Assembly (NCBI GenBank): GCA_937919945.1
Contig: CALESY010000038.1
Span: 1 to 33,757, forward strand
Source: an uncultured Chitinophagaceae bacterium
GTDB lineage: Bacteria; Bacteroidota; Bacteroidia; Chitinophagales; Chitinophagaceae
Length of the DNA: 33,757 nt
Reading direction: 5' to 3'
The translations under genes were made by a program, and so were the position numbers. The stretch's first letter is position 1; each line of letters starts with the position of its first letter. Below are positions 14,641-22,574 of the stretch, one piece after another. The notes beneath the pieces are model-generated. The model was not told the origin of the DNA. It did no database searches and worked only from the letters and a program-made list of their open reading frames with translations.

Positions 14641-16680
14641 ATGGGAAGTATATATAAACAACTGCTGCTGGGCAGTATGGCTATATTGCTATACACCTAC
14701 GCTACTGCACAAGACGGCAAAGCAGACAGTACAAAGAAGCAAAATCTGCAAGAAGTAACGGTAAAGAAGCGTAGGGCTGCAACACAAATCAGCATGCTCG
14801 ACCCGTTGAAGAAAGAACTCATCAGCCAGCGTGAATTGCTGAAAGCTGCCTGCTGCAACCTGAGCGAGAGCTTTGAAACCACCCCATCTGTTGACGTAGC
14901 TTTTACCGATGCAGTGACGGGATATAAACAAATACAGATGCTGGGGCTGGCGGGGCCTTATACACTGATAACACGCGAAAACATACCTGATACACGCGGG
15001 CTGGCATCTATTACCGGGCTTACGTTTACACCCGGTACATTTATAGAAGGCATGCAGCTAAGCAAGGGCACAGGCAGTGTAGTAAACGGATACGAAAGCG
15101 TAGCAGGGCAGATAAATGTAGAGTGGCGCAAACCTTTTGAAGAAAAAGAAGAAAAGCTGCACCTTAACTTGTATCAGAGTAGTCAGGGGCGTAGCGAGGG
15201 CAATGTGGTTTACAGAAATCAAATCAACGAACATTTGTCTACCAACGTGTTCCTGCATGGTAAAGGCTTTTGGGTGAAACAGGATATGAATGGAGATGGT
15301 TTTCTGGACCAGCCGCTAGACAGAACTTTTGTAGGTGCTAACAGATGGTTTTACTTTGCCCCCAACGGCCTTGAAATACAAGGTGGTGTAAAAGGTGCAT
15401 ACAGCAGCAATGTAGGCGGGCAAACCAACTACGAGCGTGGCGGTGAACAGATTATAGGCAAGCCATGGGGGTTTGAACTGAATACAGAGCGTATAGAAGC
15501 ATGGGCAAAGATTGGCAAGATGTTCAAAAAGCCCGGCACCAGTATGGGCTTGCAATTAGCCGGTGTGTATCACAATCAGGATGCGCTATATGGCAATACC
15601 AATTATAGCGGTGTACAGCGTAGTATGTATGCCAACCTCATCTACCAAACTATACTGGGCAATACCAACCATATAATGAAAGGCGGGCTTAGCAACCTGA
15701 TAGATGACTACGACGAAACGTTCAGGATGACAGGCTATAAGCGCACAGAAATTGTACCCGGTGCATTTGCAGAATACAGCTATACCCATTCAGACAAGTT
15801 CAATCTTGTAGCAGGCTTGCGGGGCGATTATCATAATATCTTCGGTGCGTTTGCAACACCACGCCTGCACGTACGTTATGCACCGTTGAAGAAGAGTGTA
15901 TTCCGTGCATCGGTAGGCAGGGCGCAACGTACTGCCAACATATTTGCAGAGAATATGGGCTACATGGCAAGCAACCGCAGCTTTATGGTGCTGGGCGATG
16001 CCGGTAATCCTAACCCATACGGACTGAACCCCGAAGTGGCATGGAATACAGGTGTCAATTTTACACAGAAATTCACGGCAGATTATCGCGATGGTGCTGT
16101 GAGTGTTGACTATTACTACACCCATTTTCAAAATCAGGTAGTGGTAGATGTGGAAGAACCACGTAGTGTACGTTTTTACAACCTGAACGGTGTGTCGTTT
16201 GCCAATGCCTTGCAGGTGCAGGCCGATTATGAATTGATACACAACCTCGACCTGCGCCTTGCCTATCGCTGGTACGATGTAAAGACAACTTACGGTACAG
16301 CACTTAAAGAACGCCCGCTTGTGGCCACACACAGGGCATTTGCCAACATAGGCTACGAAACGCGCAACAAATGGAAGTTTGACTATACAGTGCAGTGGAT
16401 AAGCTCTAAGCGCCTGCCTATGTTGCATGACCATGCTACAAACTCATTTCTTGCAGAAACGTATTCACCAAGTTTCTGGCAAATGAATGCGCAAATAAGC
16501 AAAAGCTGGAACGAGAAGCTGGAAGTATATGTAGGTGGCGAAAACCTCACTAATTTTATGATGCACCACCCTGTATTGGGTGCAGCACATCCGTACGATA
16601 ACGGCTTTGATGCTTCTATGGCTTGGGGACCAATTATGGGCGCGAACTATTATGTGGGGTTGCGGTATAAGTTGCGATAG
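14641..16680 (+). CDS. TonB-dependent outer-membrane receptor, probable metal type
   Basis: A 679-residue receptor. The signal peptide ends at YATAQ (Gln24). A TonB-box-like NLQEVTVKKRR is followed by a plug domain (about 45-165) with CCNLSESFETTPSVDV and GYESVAGQINVEW. A 22-strand-type barrel fills the rest, ending in LRYKLR. No carboxypeptidase-like N-terminal domain is present. Cysteines 71-72 in the plug and His-rich segments (MLHDHATN, MMHHPVLGAAHPYD) fit metal uptake. It follows an HYC_CC_PP protein and a secreted HMA protein, so it should import copper or a copper complex using TonB energy. The substrate is inferred from context. Confidence 0.87.
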   Translation: MGSIYKQLLLGSMAILLYTYATAQDGKADSTKKQNLQEVTVKKRRAATQISMLDPLKKELISQRELLKAACCNLSESFETTPSVDVAFTDAVTGYKQIQMLGLAGPYTLITRENIPDTRGLASITGLTFTPGTFIEGMQLSKGTGSVVNGYESVAGQINVEWRKPFEEKEEKLHLNLYQSSQGRSEGNVVYRNQINEHLSTNVFLHGKGFWVKQDMNGDGFLDQPLDRTFVGANRWFYFAPNGLEIQGGVKGAYSSNVGGQTNYERGGEQIIGKPWGFELNTERIEAWAKIGKMFKKPGTSMGLQLAGVYHNQDALYGNTNYSGVQRSMYANLIYQTILGNTNHIMKGGLSNLIDDYDETFRMTGYKRTEIVPGAFAEYSYTHSDKFNLVAGLRGDYHNIFGAFATPRLHVRYAPLKKSVFRASVGRAQRTANIFAENMGYMASNRSFMVLGDAGNPNPYGLNPEVAWNTGVNFTQKFTADYRDGAVSVDYYYTHFQNQVVVDVEEPRSVRFYNLNGVSFANALQVQADYELIHNLDLRLAYRWYDVKTTYGTALKERPLVATHRAFANIGYETRNKWKFDYTVQWISSKRLPMLHDHATNSFLAETYSPSFWQMNAQISKSWNEKLEVYVGGENLTNFMMHHPVLGAAHPYDNGFDASMAWGPIMGANYYVGLRYKLR

Positions 16681-16708
16681 TTGATTGAATAGTTAATTCG
16701 TTTTATAC

Positions 16709-16742
16709 TACTGTCAGGAGTTTTCTTCTGACAGTATTTTTT
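16709..16742 (+). terminator. Intrinsic terminator after the TonB receptor gene
   Basis: TACTGTCAG (16709-16717) pairs with CTGACAGTA (16728-16736), followed by six T (16737-16742). Confidence 0.8.
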
Positions 16743-16770
16743 GCTCGTATTTTTACAAGTATCAGTTAAC

Positions 16771-16778
16771 TATTTTTG
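16771..16778 (+). promoter_or_regulatory. -7 box of the MmcQ/YjbR gene, decides its start
   Basis: TATTTTTG (16771-16778) fits TAnnTTTG and overlaps the in-frame TTG at 16776. Translation should therefore begin at the ATG at 16785, on a nearly leaderless message. Confidence 0.45.
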
Positions 16779-16784
16779 TTTGCT

Positions 16785-17126
16785 ATGAACAGCGAACAAC
16801 TACGCACATTTTGTATGAGCCTGCCAGGTGTACATGATGGCATTAAATGGGAGCACGACCTGTGCTACATGGTGGCGGAGAAGATGTTTTGTGTGACGGG
16901 TCTGGAAGAAGGATCTGCTGTATCGCTGAAAGTGGGCGATGACGAGTTTGAAGAACTATGCGAGCGAGATGGTATATTGCCCGCGCCCTACCTTGCCCGC
17001 AACAAGTGGGTGATGATAGAAAAACGTAGTGCACTGAAACACAAAGAATGGGAGTATCACATTCGCCAGTCGTACGAGTTGATAAAAAGTAAACTGCCCA
17101 AGAAAGTGAGAGAGGCATTGGGGTAA
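16785..17126 (+). CDS. MmcQ/YjbR family protein
   Basis: A 113-residue protein of the MmcQ/YjbR fold. Motifs: LRTFCMSLPGVHDGIKWEHD, the strand KMFCVTGL, SLKVGDDEFEEL, ILPAPYLARNKWVMIE and the final helix YELIKSKLPKK. The fold resembles a DNA-binding domain, but its biological role is not established. The start is set at 16785 because an upstream in-frame TTG lies inside the promoter. It is followed by a Crp/Fnr-type regulator on the same strand. Confidence 0.85.
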   Translation: MNSEQLRTFCMSLPGVHDGIKWEHDLCYMVAEKMFCVTGLEEGSAVSLKVGDDEFEELCERDGILPAPYLARNKWVMIEKRSALKHKEWEYHIRQSYELIKSKLPKKVREALG

Positions 17127-17159
17127 AACTTATTGCTGCCAAAAATGTTATTATCCCGT

Positions 17160-17732
17160 ATGGAACAATTTCGTGCTTACCTGCAACAAATGATCAACAT
17201 CAGTAAAGACGAACTGGATGTTTTTACATCGTCTTGCATACCCAAAACGTTTAAGCGCAATGATATTATCAGCCGTCCGGACACAGTGCCAAATGAAATC
17301 TTTTTCATCAATAAAGGCATCATACGTGTAACGATTACAGACAATGGCGGTGTAGAGCATACCATCCACTTTGCATTGGAAAATCAGTTTATTGCAGACT
17401 ATTCATGTTTCATCATGAAGCAGCCATCATTGTATGCATTGCAGGCTTTGGAGCAGACAGAGGTAGTAGTGCTGCCACGTAGCGTGGTAGAATGGGGCTA
17501 CAAAAACTTAGTCGAAGGAGATAAGTTGGGTAGGCTAGTGGCAGAGTTTTACTTTATTTATCAGGATATGCGCATACGCAACCTGTATGCATATACGCCC
17601 AAAGAGCGGTACGATAAAATAACAGACGTATTCCCCAATATACACAACCGTGTACCGCAACACCTGATAGCCTCTTATCTGGGCATCACCCCAGTACACC
17701 TCAGCAGGTTGAAGAAAGGAGAGAGCAAATAG
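17160..17732 (+). CDS. Crp/Fnr family transcriptional regulator
   Basis: A 190-residue regulator. The cyclic-nucleotide-binding-like domain covers about 20-115 (FKRNDIISRPDTVPNEIFFI, then GIIRVTI and ENQFIADYSCF). The C-terminal part carries a helix-turn-helix, HLIASYLGITPVHLSRLKK. The ATG at 17160 (MEQFRAYLQQ) is typical of Bacteroidota members; upstream starts at 17133 (TTG) and 17145 (ATG) are less likely. No Fnr-type cysteine cluster is seen, so an iron-sulfur sensor is not supported. The downstream SDR gene has its own promoter and is a possible target. Confidence 0.85.
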   Translation: MEQFRAYLQQMINISKDELDVFTSSCIPKTFKRNDIISRPDTVPNEIFFINKGIIRVTITDNGGVEHTIHFALENQFIADYSCFIMKQPSLYALQALEQTEVVVLPRSVVEWGYKNLVEGDKLGRLVAEFYFIYQDMRIRNLYAYTPKERYDKITDVFPNIHNRVPQHLIASYLGITPVHLSRLKKGESK

Positions 17733-17755
17733 AAATCTAAACATTTGTTATCGTT

Positions 17756-17782
17756 TTGCCCTGTAGTGCGGGTATAGCTTTG
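17756..17782 (+). promoter_or_regulatory. Promoter of the SDR gene
   Basis: TTG (17756-17758), exactly 16 bp, then TAGCTTTG (17775-17782), a full match to TTG / TAnnTTTG. It lies about 60 bp upstream of the SDR start. Confidence 0.6.
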
Positions 17783-17841
17783 CATGAAACAATTTTCATG
17801 TACAGGTATATACAGTCTGTACGTAGGCAAAAAAACATTGT

Positions 17842-18657
17842 ATGCATTTATCGGTAAACGAAAAGAAAAGACTGCAAGAACGTTATGGCGATTGGGCTAT
17901 TGTAACGGGTGCAACATCGGGTATAGGTTTAGAGCTTGCCATGCAACTGGCATCTGCGGGTTTTAACCTGATAATAAATGCGCGTGGCTTGGAAAGGCTG
18001 CTGGCTTTAGAAAACAGCCTGAGGGGACAGTATAGTATAGATGTAGTAACTGTTGCTACTGACCTTGCAGACAGTGCAGGCGCAAATGAAATAATACAGG
18101 CAGCAAATGGTAAACAAGTAGGCTTGCTGGTTGCAGCAGCAGGCTACGGCACATCGGGTATGTTCGTTCATTCTTCTGTACATGAGGAAGTGAATATGCT
18201 ACGTGTAAACTGTGAAGCAGTTTTGTTGTTGGCGCACTATTTCGGGCAGCGGTTTTGTAACGCAGGCAGGGGTGGTATCATATTGCTCAGTTCTATTGTA
18301 GCATTTCAAGGTGTGCCGTATGCCACGCATTATGCGGCAACGAAAGCATACATACAATCGCTGGCAGAGGGTATGGCAGCAGAGTTCAAAGGTAGTGGCG
18401 TAGATGTGCTGGCGGCTTGCCCCGGACCGGTGCGTAGTGGCTTTGGCAGGCGTGCCAATATGCAGATGGATATGGCATTGACACCATCGCAGGTGGGTGT
18501 ACCTATACTGCGGGCATTAGGCAAGCAACAAGTAGTACTACCTGGTTCGTTGTCAAAATTGCTGACCTATGCCTTGCGTACCATACCGCGTAGTATGAAG
18601 GTGAAAGTGATGCAACGCATTATGGGTGGGATGACGAAGCATCAAAGAGCATCATAA
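17842..18657 (+). CDS. SDR family NAD(P)-dependent oxidoreductase
   Basis: A 271-residue classical short-chain dehydrogenase. The cofactor motif TGATSGIG (22-29) sits in the first Rossmann turn, the catalytic serine is in LLSS (150-151), and the YxxxK pair is Tyr164/Lys168 in HYAATKAY. The NNAG strand motif is replaced by VAAAGYG (97-103), a tolerated variant. The N-terminal leader LSVNEKKRLQERYGDWAIVTG and the C-terminal hydrophobic helix (SKLLTYALRTIPRSMKVKVM) resemble the branch acting on lipid or long-chain carbonyls, but the substrate is not known. It has its own promoter downstream of the Crp/Fnr gene. Confidence 0.88.
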   Translation: MHLSVNEKKRLQERYGDWAIVTGATSGIGLELAMQLASAGFNLIINARGLERLLALENSLRGQYSIDVVTVATDLADSAGANEIIQAANGKQVGLLVAAAGYGTSGMFVHSSVHEEVNMLRVNCEAVLLLAHYFGQRFCNAGRGGIILLSSIVAFQGVPYATHYAATKAYIQSLAEGMAAEFKGSGVDVLAACPGPVRSGFGRRANMQMDMALTPSQVGVPILRALGKQQVVLPGSLSKLLTYALRTIPRSMKVKVMQRIMGGMTKHQRAS

Positions 18658-18688
18658 ACAATCTGCTCGTTTTGGTTGTTTCTGGTAC

Positions 18689-19168
18689 ATGAAACCTTAC
18701 AAGGGGAAACAAGTATTGCAAAAACTGGATGAAAGAAAGGGCGCGTATTATTATATACGTGTGCCAGCCGATGCTGTAGCCAAGATGCCTGAACAAAAGC
18801 GTACGCGACTATTGTGTACTGTAGATGGCATCATAAGCTACCGTTGCGGACTGAACCATATGGGCGATGGCGATTTCTTTATCATACTATCTACTAAAAA
18901 CCTGAAAACGCTTGGTAAACAGGGGGGCGATACAATTAGCTTTGTACTGACAAGAGATGACAACCCACTGGGTGTGGAAATGCCTGAAGTGCTGGAAGCT
19001 TTGCTGGCGCAAGACGAAAATGCAGCGGCAGCATACAACCGACTGACCGATGGCAAAAAGCGTAGCCTGATATATTACGTAAGCCGCTTTAAAGACATAG
19101 ATAAACAAGTAAAAGCGGCTACCGATTTTCTGAGTGGCAGGGTAGTGCCGGGGCGGAAGACGGTGTAA
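18689..19168 (+). CDS. DUF1905 and YdeI/OmpD-associated domain protein
   Basis: A 159-residue protein. The N-terminal half (YYYIRVPADAVAKMP, GDGDFFIILSTKNLKTLGKQ) is a DUF1905-type beta-barrel. The C-terminal half (AAAYNRLTDGKKRSLIYYVS, then SGRVVPGRK) is the helical segment of the YdeI/OmpD-associated family, whose founding member has been linked to antimicrobial peptide or bacteriocin protection in enterobacteria. The function in Bacteroidota is not established. It lies 31 bp after the SDR gene and ends at a strong hairpin. Confidence 0.8.
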   Translation: MKPYKGKQVLQKLDERKGAYYYIRVPADAVAKMPEQKRTRLLCTVDGIISYRCGLNHMGDGDFFIILSTKNLKTLGKQGGDTISFVLTRDDNPLGVEMPEVLEALLAQDENAAAAYNRLTDGKKRSLIYYVSRFKDIDKQVKAATDFLSGRVVPGRKTV

Positions 19169-19186
19169 GGAGTTTTTTGTTGCATT

Positions 19187-19226
19187 TTGTTGCAGTTTTC
19201 TCAAAAAACTTTTTTGCAACAATTTT
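19187..19226 (+). terminator. Intrinsic terminator after the DUF1905 gene
   Basis: TTGTTGCA (19187-19194) pairs with TGCAACAA (19215-19222), with an inner AGTTTT/AAAACT stem (19194-19199, 19205-19210) and TTTT after it. Confidence 0.65.
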
Positions 19227-19547
19227 CCATATAATATCAGTGTATTTCAAAGAACTTTACTATGGCAAATATACGTAATTATTAACAATATACCTATTTG
19301 TTCAATGGCTGTATTAGGGGGTGTTTGCTCGCGATGCACAAAGACACCCCTGTTTCACTACACTTTGCTCTGTGCAACATCTCTTCTCCAGAGGGGAATT
19401 CATTTTGTGAGGAATTGCTTGCTGATGATTGGTGTGGGTTGTTACTGTCTAGGAGAAACTCCTGACAGCACTCGAAAATGCCCTGCGGAACATTTGGAAC
19501 AGCGATGAAAAGAGAATTAACTTTATTAAATATCCTAAAATAGCATT
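19227..19547. other. Non-coding stretch with a hairpin, possible decayed repeat
   Basis: No supported gene; the 67-codon frame at 19305-19508 has poor protein character. An inverted repeat AGGGGGTGT/ACACCCCT (19316-19324, 19344-19351) and the text CTCTTCTCCAGAGGGGAATT (about 19380-19399) resemble GC-rich dispersed repeats I associate with Bacteroidota genomes. Not confirmed. Confidence 0.3.
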
Positions 19548-19970
19548 ATGAATAAAAAATATTCAATTAAATCGATTAAGAATGGAGTAGAGTATGATTC
19601 AATACTTGAAACTAGTTCGATAAATAATGATTTTGTAATAAAATATGCATCTGAAGTATTAGGTATTATTTGCGAATCTAGAGGTACGCATCCATTTGTT
19701 GTATTACAAAGGCTAAGAGAAATTCTTGAAAAAGATAATGTTTTATTGTTGTGCAAGGGGAATAGACTTGATGTACATCCCAGCGGAGGTCTACTTATCG
19801 GTATCGGTGCATTAAAGCTTCAAATTGGAAGGAGAGTTGATATTACTACTGATATAGTAAAAATATTTGACCCTGAAATTGAAACGTTGATGCTTGCAAC
19901 TGTTGATAAACAAAATGATTACTATGACGAATGGCTTAATAGTATTAGAGGATTAGGTTATGATGATTAA
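19548..19970 (+). CDS. AT-rich orphan hypothetical protein
   Basis: A 140-residue soluble acidic protein with segments FVIKYASEVLGIICESRG, FVVLQRLREILEKDNVLLLC and a glycine-rich turn HPSGGLLIGIG. The end is WLNSIRGLGYDD. No signal peptide, membrane segment or known motif is visible. It is visibly richer in AT than the metabolic genes around it and follows a repeat-like non-coding stretch, so it may be a recent arrival such as a lone immunity or accessory gene. That is inference. Confidence 0.6.
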   Translation: MNKKYSIKSIKNGVEYDSILETSSINNDFVIKYASEVLGIICESRGTHPFVVLQRLREILEKDNVLLLCKGNRLDVHPSGGLLIGIGALKLQIGRRVDITTDIVKIFDPEIETLMLATVDKQNDYYDEWLNSIRGLGYDD

Positions 19971-20092
19971 TTCGCAGGCATCAATCGTAGCACAAGCATT
20001 CTGTCTTTTACTATTGTTAGAATTCTTCAACTACAACAAGTAAACAACACATTAGTTATCACCTTTTACGTTCTCCCTTTTGAATTAATCTA

Positions 20093-21364
20093 TTACGTCT
20101 TCCTCGGTTTCTTCCTCGCGGCGGGGAATAGGACGTTGTTCAGTATCAGCCGATAGCCGGGCGATGTGGGGTGCAGGCTCAGGTCGGTGGGTGGGTCGCC
20201 AATGGAGTGTTCATAATCTTCAGGGTCGTGCCCGCCATAGAAGGTCCATGTACCTTTACCGTATTCGCCGTGTATGTAGCGTGCTTCGTTTTTGGGTTTG
20301 TAATCGCCCATTACCAGCACACTTGTCTTCAGGGTTTCTTTACGGAAAGAAGTTGTCTGCCCCATAAAGCCCTTCACTGTAGTAGTATGATTTTGGCAGA
20401 GCATGGTAGGCACGGGGTCGAACTTGGCAGAGAATGTAAAGAGCGAGAAATAATCTACATCAGGGTTCACCTGCCTGAAGTGTGTATTGTCTATATCTGA
20501 AAATTCATACTCGTATGGGTTCAGCGATATACGGTAGTCTTTAAAAGCAAAACCTTGCGTATAGTCCAGCTTTTGTTGCGCGTTGGGTGCTGCGGGGTCG
20601 CCATCAAAAGGTACATCGCATATATCAGTGCCGGATGCGCTCAAGCCTATGTCATAAGTATCTGTTGCACTGCACATGGCGAAGAGGTAGCCACCACCTG
20701 CAACAAACTCGCGTATCTTCTTAGCCACCGCCAGCTTTAGCTGCGATACTTTTTTAAAACCATGCCGTTTGGCAATCTCCTCGCTATTGCGCACATCTTC
20801 CTGAAACCATGTAGTATTTTGATATTGTGCCCAAAACTTGCCGTACTGCCCTGTGAAATCTTCGTGGTGCAGGTGCAGCCAGTCGTACTCAGGTAGTTTG
20901 CTCTCTAGTACCGCATCATCATATATCTTGTCGTAAGGTATTTCGGCATAGGTCAGTACAAGCGTCACGGCATCGTCCCAGGGTTGTTTCCCGGGTGGGG
21001 TATATACGGCTATCTTAGGTGGCTTTTCCAGTTTTATGATGTCGGCATTAAAATCGGGGTTGGCTATTTTTTCAACAATAGCAAGGTATCGTGCATCGCT
21101 GATGATGTTGTAGTTTACCCCACGTATCTTACAAAGCTTTTCTATTTCATCTACGTCATCCATACAAAAGCTACCCCCTTCGTAGTTCAGCATCCAGTCT
21201 ACCTCCATTCCGGCTTTCAGGGCTGCATAGGCTACGCCATAGGCTTTCAGGTGGTTGTTTTGGTTGTCGGCATCCATAGGTATGAAGATTTTTGAGGCAT
21301 ATACCTGTCCGCACAGCAGCACACCCGCCACTATGGTTATATATTTCTTTATGTTATTGCGCAT
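20093..21364 (-). CDS. Secreted GATase1-like protein (often named asparagine synthetase B)
   Basis: A 423-residue protein from the ATG at 21364; an upstream ATG at 21400 adds 12 non-signal residues. The signal peptide is NNIKKYITIVAGVLLCGQVYA. The mature start KIFIPMDADNQNNHLKAYGV and the region GGGYLFAMCSATDTYDIGLS (Cys231 at the nucleophile elbow) resemble a class-I glutamine amidotransferase-like or ThuA-like fold. DWLHLHHEDF (about 162-171) adds clustered histidines. Homologues in Bacteroidota often carry the name asparagine synthetase B, but the N-terminal cysteine and the synthetase domain of that enzyme are missing and the protein is exported. Function unknown. Divergent from the ABC-2 permease gene. 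Confidence 0.72.
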   Translation of the reverse strand: MRNNIKKYITIVAGVLLCGQVYASKIFIPMDADNQNNHLKAYGVAYAALKAGMEVDWMLNYEGGSFCMDDVDEIEKLCKIRGVNYNIISDARYLAIVEKIANPDFNADIIKLEKPPKIAVYTPPGKQPWDDAVTLVLTYAEIPYDKIYDDAVLESKLPEYDWLHLHHEDFTGQYGKFWAQYQNTTWFQEDVRNSEEIAKRHGFKKVSQLKLAVAKKIREFVAGGGYLFAMCSATDTYDIGLSASGTDICDVPFDGDPAAPNAQQKLDYTQGFAFKDYRISLNPYEYEFSDIDNTHFRQVNPDVDYFSLFTFSAKFDPVPTMLCQNHTTTVKGFMGQTTSFRKETLKTSVLVMGDYKPKNEARYIHGEYGKGTWTFYGGHDPEDYEHSIGDPPTDLSLHPTSPGYRLILNNVLFPAARKKPRKT

Positions 21365-21429
21365 ATCTACTATACCGTAATTTACACCATTCATCCGCAC
21401 AAAAAATAACGCACTTCATTTTTAACAAG

Positions 21430-21437
21430 TATTTTTG
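21430..21437 (+). promoter_or_regulatory. -7 box of the ABC-2 permease gene
   Basis: TATTTTTG (21430-21437) fits TAnnTTTG, 19 bp before the ATG at 21457. It supports that start over in-frame ATGs further upstream. Confidence 0.45.
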
Positions 21438-21456
21438 CCCATTCGTAGCAAAATAT

Positions 21457-22557
21457 ATGAGCCAATACAGCAATGCACGCGCTATGCGGGCACTTATAAA
21501 AGCGAGCCTGCAATCTATACTTAAAAGTCCATCTGCCATCGTATTCAGCATTGCCTTTCCGCTGATATTTATATTGGTATTCGGCTTTTTGGGCAGTGGC
21601 GGCGGGCATGGCAGCCTGAAGGTAGCCACCGCACCGGGTAGCGATACTGCCAATAAGCTATATGCCATATTACGCAACATACCGGAATTGAAATGGGTGC
21701 AGGGCAACAGTAACTACATCAACAAACAACTGAACGAGGGCGAACTGGCAGCTACTATCTCTATTACACAACATACAGATAGCACACTACCACAGTATAA
21801 TATATTGCTCCATGCACCATCATCTAAAATGGCCGCTGTGCCACAATTAAAAGCTATCATCAATGTGGTAATACAAGCTATGGACCCGGAAATAGCATCG
21901 CGTGCGGCAAAACTGGCATACATACAAGTGCAGGAAAGTGTAGTGAGAGAGTTCAAGATGATAGACTTTATACTGCCGGGGCAGCTAGGCTTCTCGCTGC
22001 TGGCAGGTAGTGTGTTCGGTACAGCATTTGTATTCTTCAACCTACGGCAGACGTTGGTGTTAAAACGTTTTTTCGCTACACCAGTACGCAAAGAGTTTAT
22101 TGTACTAAGTGAGGGCATATCGCGGATGATATTTCAGTTGATGGGTGCATCCATCATCATAGCAGTAGGGCATTTTGCATTCGGTTATACTTTGATTAAT
22201 GGTGTATTAACGTATGCAGAACTGATAACACTGAGTGCATTGGCGATACTCGTATTTATGGGCTTTGGTTTTATTGTAAGCGGTTTGGCAAAGAGCGATG
22301 CTACGATACCGCCGTTTGCCAATATGATAACGCTACCCCAGTTTTTACTGGCAGGTACTTTCTTTTCGATAGATAACTTTCCTAAGTGGCTGCAACCTTT
22401 TTGTAAAGTACTGCCACTTACCTACCTGAACGATGCAATGCGCAAAGTAGCATTTGATGGTGCCAACCTGTGGGACGTGAGGGTAGATGTACTGCTGCTG
22501 CTGTTGTGGGGTGTGGTGCTGTATGCAATAGCTGCCAAAGTATTTAAGTGGGAGTAA
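21457..22557 (+). CDS. ABC-2 type transporter permease
   Basis: A 366-residue permease from the ATG at 21457; the longer frame back to 21292 would run into the divergent gene and the promoter. One N-terminal transmembrane helix (VFSIAFPLIFILVFGFL) is followed by a periplasmic domain of about 130 residues. Five hydrophobic segments come after about residue 165, with the ABC-2 signature region ITLPQFLLAGTFFSI, then PLTYLNDAMR near the end. It should export a substrate with an ABC ATPase, but none is adjacent. The isoaspartyl peptidase gene starts 17 bp downstream, so those two may be co-transcribed. Confidence 0.85.
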   Translation: MSQYSNARAMRALIKASLQSILKSPSAIVFSIAFPLIFILVFGFLGSGGGHGSLKVATAPGSDTANKLYAILRNIPELKWVQGNSNYINKQLNEGELAATISITQHTDSTLPQYNILLHAPSSKMAAVPQLKAIINVVIQAMDPEIASRAAKLAYIQVQESVVREFKMIDFILPGQLGFSLLAGSVFGTAFVFFNLRQTLVLKRFFATPVRKEFIVLSEGISRMIFQLMGASIIIAVGHFAFGYTLINGVLTYAELITLSALAILVFMGFGFIVSGLAKSDATIPPFANMITLPQFLLAGTFFSIDNFPKWLQPFCKVLPLTYLNDAMRKVAFDGANLWDVRVDVLLLLLWGVVLYAIAAKVFKWE

Positions 22558-22574
22558 TTCCGTAACTTGTAATA

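Noticed and set aside
15790..16434. 214-codon open frame on the minus strand
   Set aside because: Antisense to the TonB-dependent receptor barrel; no protein-like features.
19305..19508. 67-codon frame in the gap before the AT-rich orphan gene
   Set aside because: Odd composition and no motif; it covers the hairpin and repeat-like text and is better read as non-coding.
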